From DATKCJ01 sp035513275 (GTDB lineage: Bacteria > Verrucomicrobiota > Verrucomicrobiia > Opitutales > Opitutaceae), in NCBI GenBank assembly GCA_035513275.1, contig DATKCJ010000456.1, positions 1-7,315 on the forward strand: DNA of 7,315 bases, in the 5' to 3' direction. Made by a program: the position numbers and the translations under genes. Position 1 is the first letter of the stretch. The number at the start of each line of letters is the position of its first letter. This document shows, piece by piece, positions 7,075-7,315 of the stretch. The notes below the pieces were generated by a model that saw only the letters and a list, made by a program, of their open reading frames with translations, searched no databases and was not told where the DNA came from.

Positions 7075-7118
7075 CCGAAACCCTAGAACCGAGCCCAAGA
7101 TCCGAGACCCAATTTCGG
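7075..7118. repeat. Degenerate relative of the C-rich repeat, bounded by a 6-bp inverted repeat
   Basis: CCGAAA at 7075-7080 and TTTCGG at 7113-7118 bound a 44-bp segment containing CCGAGACCC (7102-7110), identical to 5531-5539. ACCCTAGAACCGA (7080-7092) matches 11 of 13 bases of ACCCTAAACCCGA at 5536-5548. It is thus a second, decayed copy of the sequence found after the neighbouring enolase-type gene, now lying upstream of that gene in the divergent gap. It retains only three C-tracts of three, so quadruplex potential is weak. The rest of 6984-7186 shows no clear promoter. Confidence 0.45.
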
Positions 7119-7186
7119 TTGCACGGATGGGCAGGGTTGAGAAACGAGCTGGGAACGATCCGTCGAAACGGTGTATTCTCACGCGA

Positions 7187-7315
7187 GTGGAAACAAACCG
7201 GATCATCTGCGGCGATGCCGTCGCGGAACTTCGCAATTTGCCTGCAGCGTGCGCGCAGGTCGTCATCGCGGATCCGCCCTATTACAACGTCCTGATTGAA
7301 CAAGACTGGGACACA
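7187..7315 (+). CDS. Site-specific DNA methyltransferase, N-terminal fragment (runs off right edge)
   Basis: Forty-three codons are visible from GTG at 7187-7189. The translation contains IICGDAVAELRNLP (residues 6-19), followed by VVIADPPYYNVLIEQDW with the catalytic DPPY motif IV at residues 29-32. DPPY is the hallmark of amino-methyltransferases that make N6-methyladenine or N4-methylcytosine using S-adenosylmethionine; its position near the N-terminus suggests the beta-type motif order, as in CcrM and many type II or III enzymes. The AdoMet-binding and target-recognition parts lie outside the window. The start is uncertain: an in-frame ATG at 7127 would add 20 residues (beginning MGRVEKRAG) and there is no stop between them; neither has a good ribosome binding site. 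GTG 7187 is preferred because family members begin close to the I.CGD segment. Whether it is an orphan regulatory methylase or part of a restriction system depends on the next genes. Confidence 0.85.
   Translation, partial: METNRIICGDAVAELRNLPAACAQVVIADPPYYNVLIEQDWDT

Overview
The window looks like high-GC chromosomal DNA from a member of the Verrucomicrobiota, most likely close to the Opitutales. This is an inference from gene content: a secreted protein built from GloVer-type (Gloeobacter/Verrucomicrobia) repeats, an 'orphan' duplicated ABC permease of the ADOP type (common in Acidobacteria and Verrucomicrobiota), a Tat-exported enolase-superfamily protein, and intergenic DNA with palindromic and GGGTCTC-type repeats. 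No rRNA, tRNA, phage gene, transposase or CRISPR array is visible.

Layout, left to right. (1) 1-1097, minus strand: the N-terminal 365 codons of a secreted GloVer-repeat protein that runs off the left edge. (2) 1226-2527, minus strand: a mandelate-racemase-like enzyme with a Tat signal and a lipobox; the GloVer gene lies 128 bp downstream in the same direction, so the two could share a transcript. (3) 2528-2728: a divergent intergenic region. (4) 2729-5131, plus strand: an 800-residue ADOP-type permease with no ATPase gene next to it. (5) 5132-5564: a 433-bp gene-free gap between convergent genes, holding a palindromic element (about 5311-5442) and a C-rich tandem repeat (5496-5558) whose minus strand has nine closely spaced G-tracts. 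(6) 5565-6983, minus strand: a second enolase-superfamily enzyme, this one cytoplasmic and with muconate-lactonizing-enzyme-type lysines. (7) 6984-7186: a divergent gap with a degenerate relative of the G-rich repeat. (8) 7187 to the right edge, plus strand: the first 43 codons of a site-specific DNA methyltransferase with a DPPY motif.

How the genes may work together. The two enolase-superfamily proteins belong to different subgroups and sit in different compartments (envelope versus cytoplasm), so they may act in related sugar-acid or peptide catabolism, but nothing in the sequence fixes a substrate. The permease resembles MacB/FtsX-like proteins more than an importer and cannot be tied to them. 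The most unusual non-coding signal is the G-tract array directly after the stop codon of the second enolase-type gene, where it would be transcribed as a G-rich 3' end. I do not see a clear multi-gene novel defence or metabolic system; the methyltransferase at the edge could open a restriction-modification locus outside the window.
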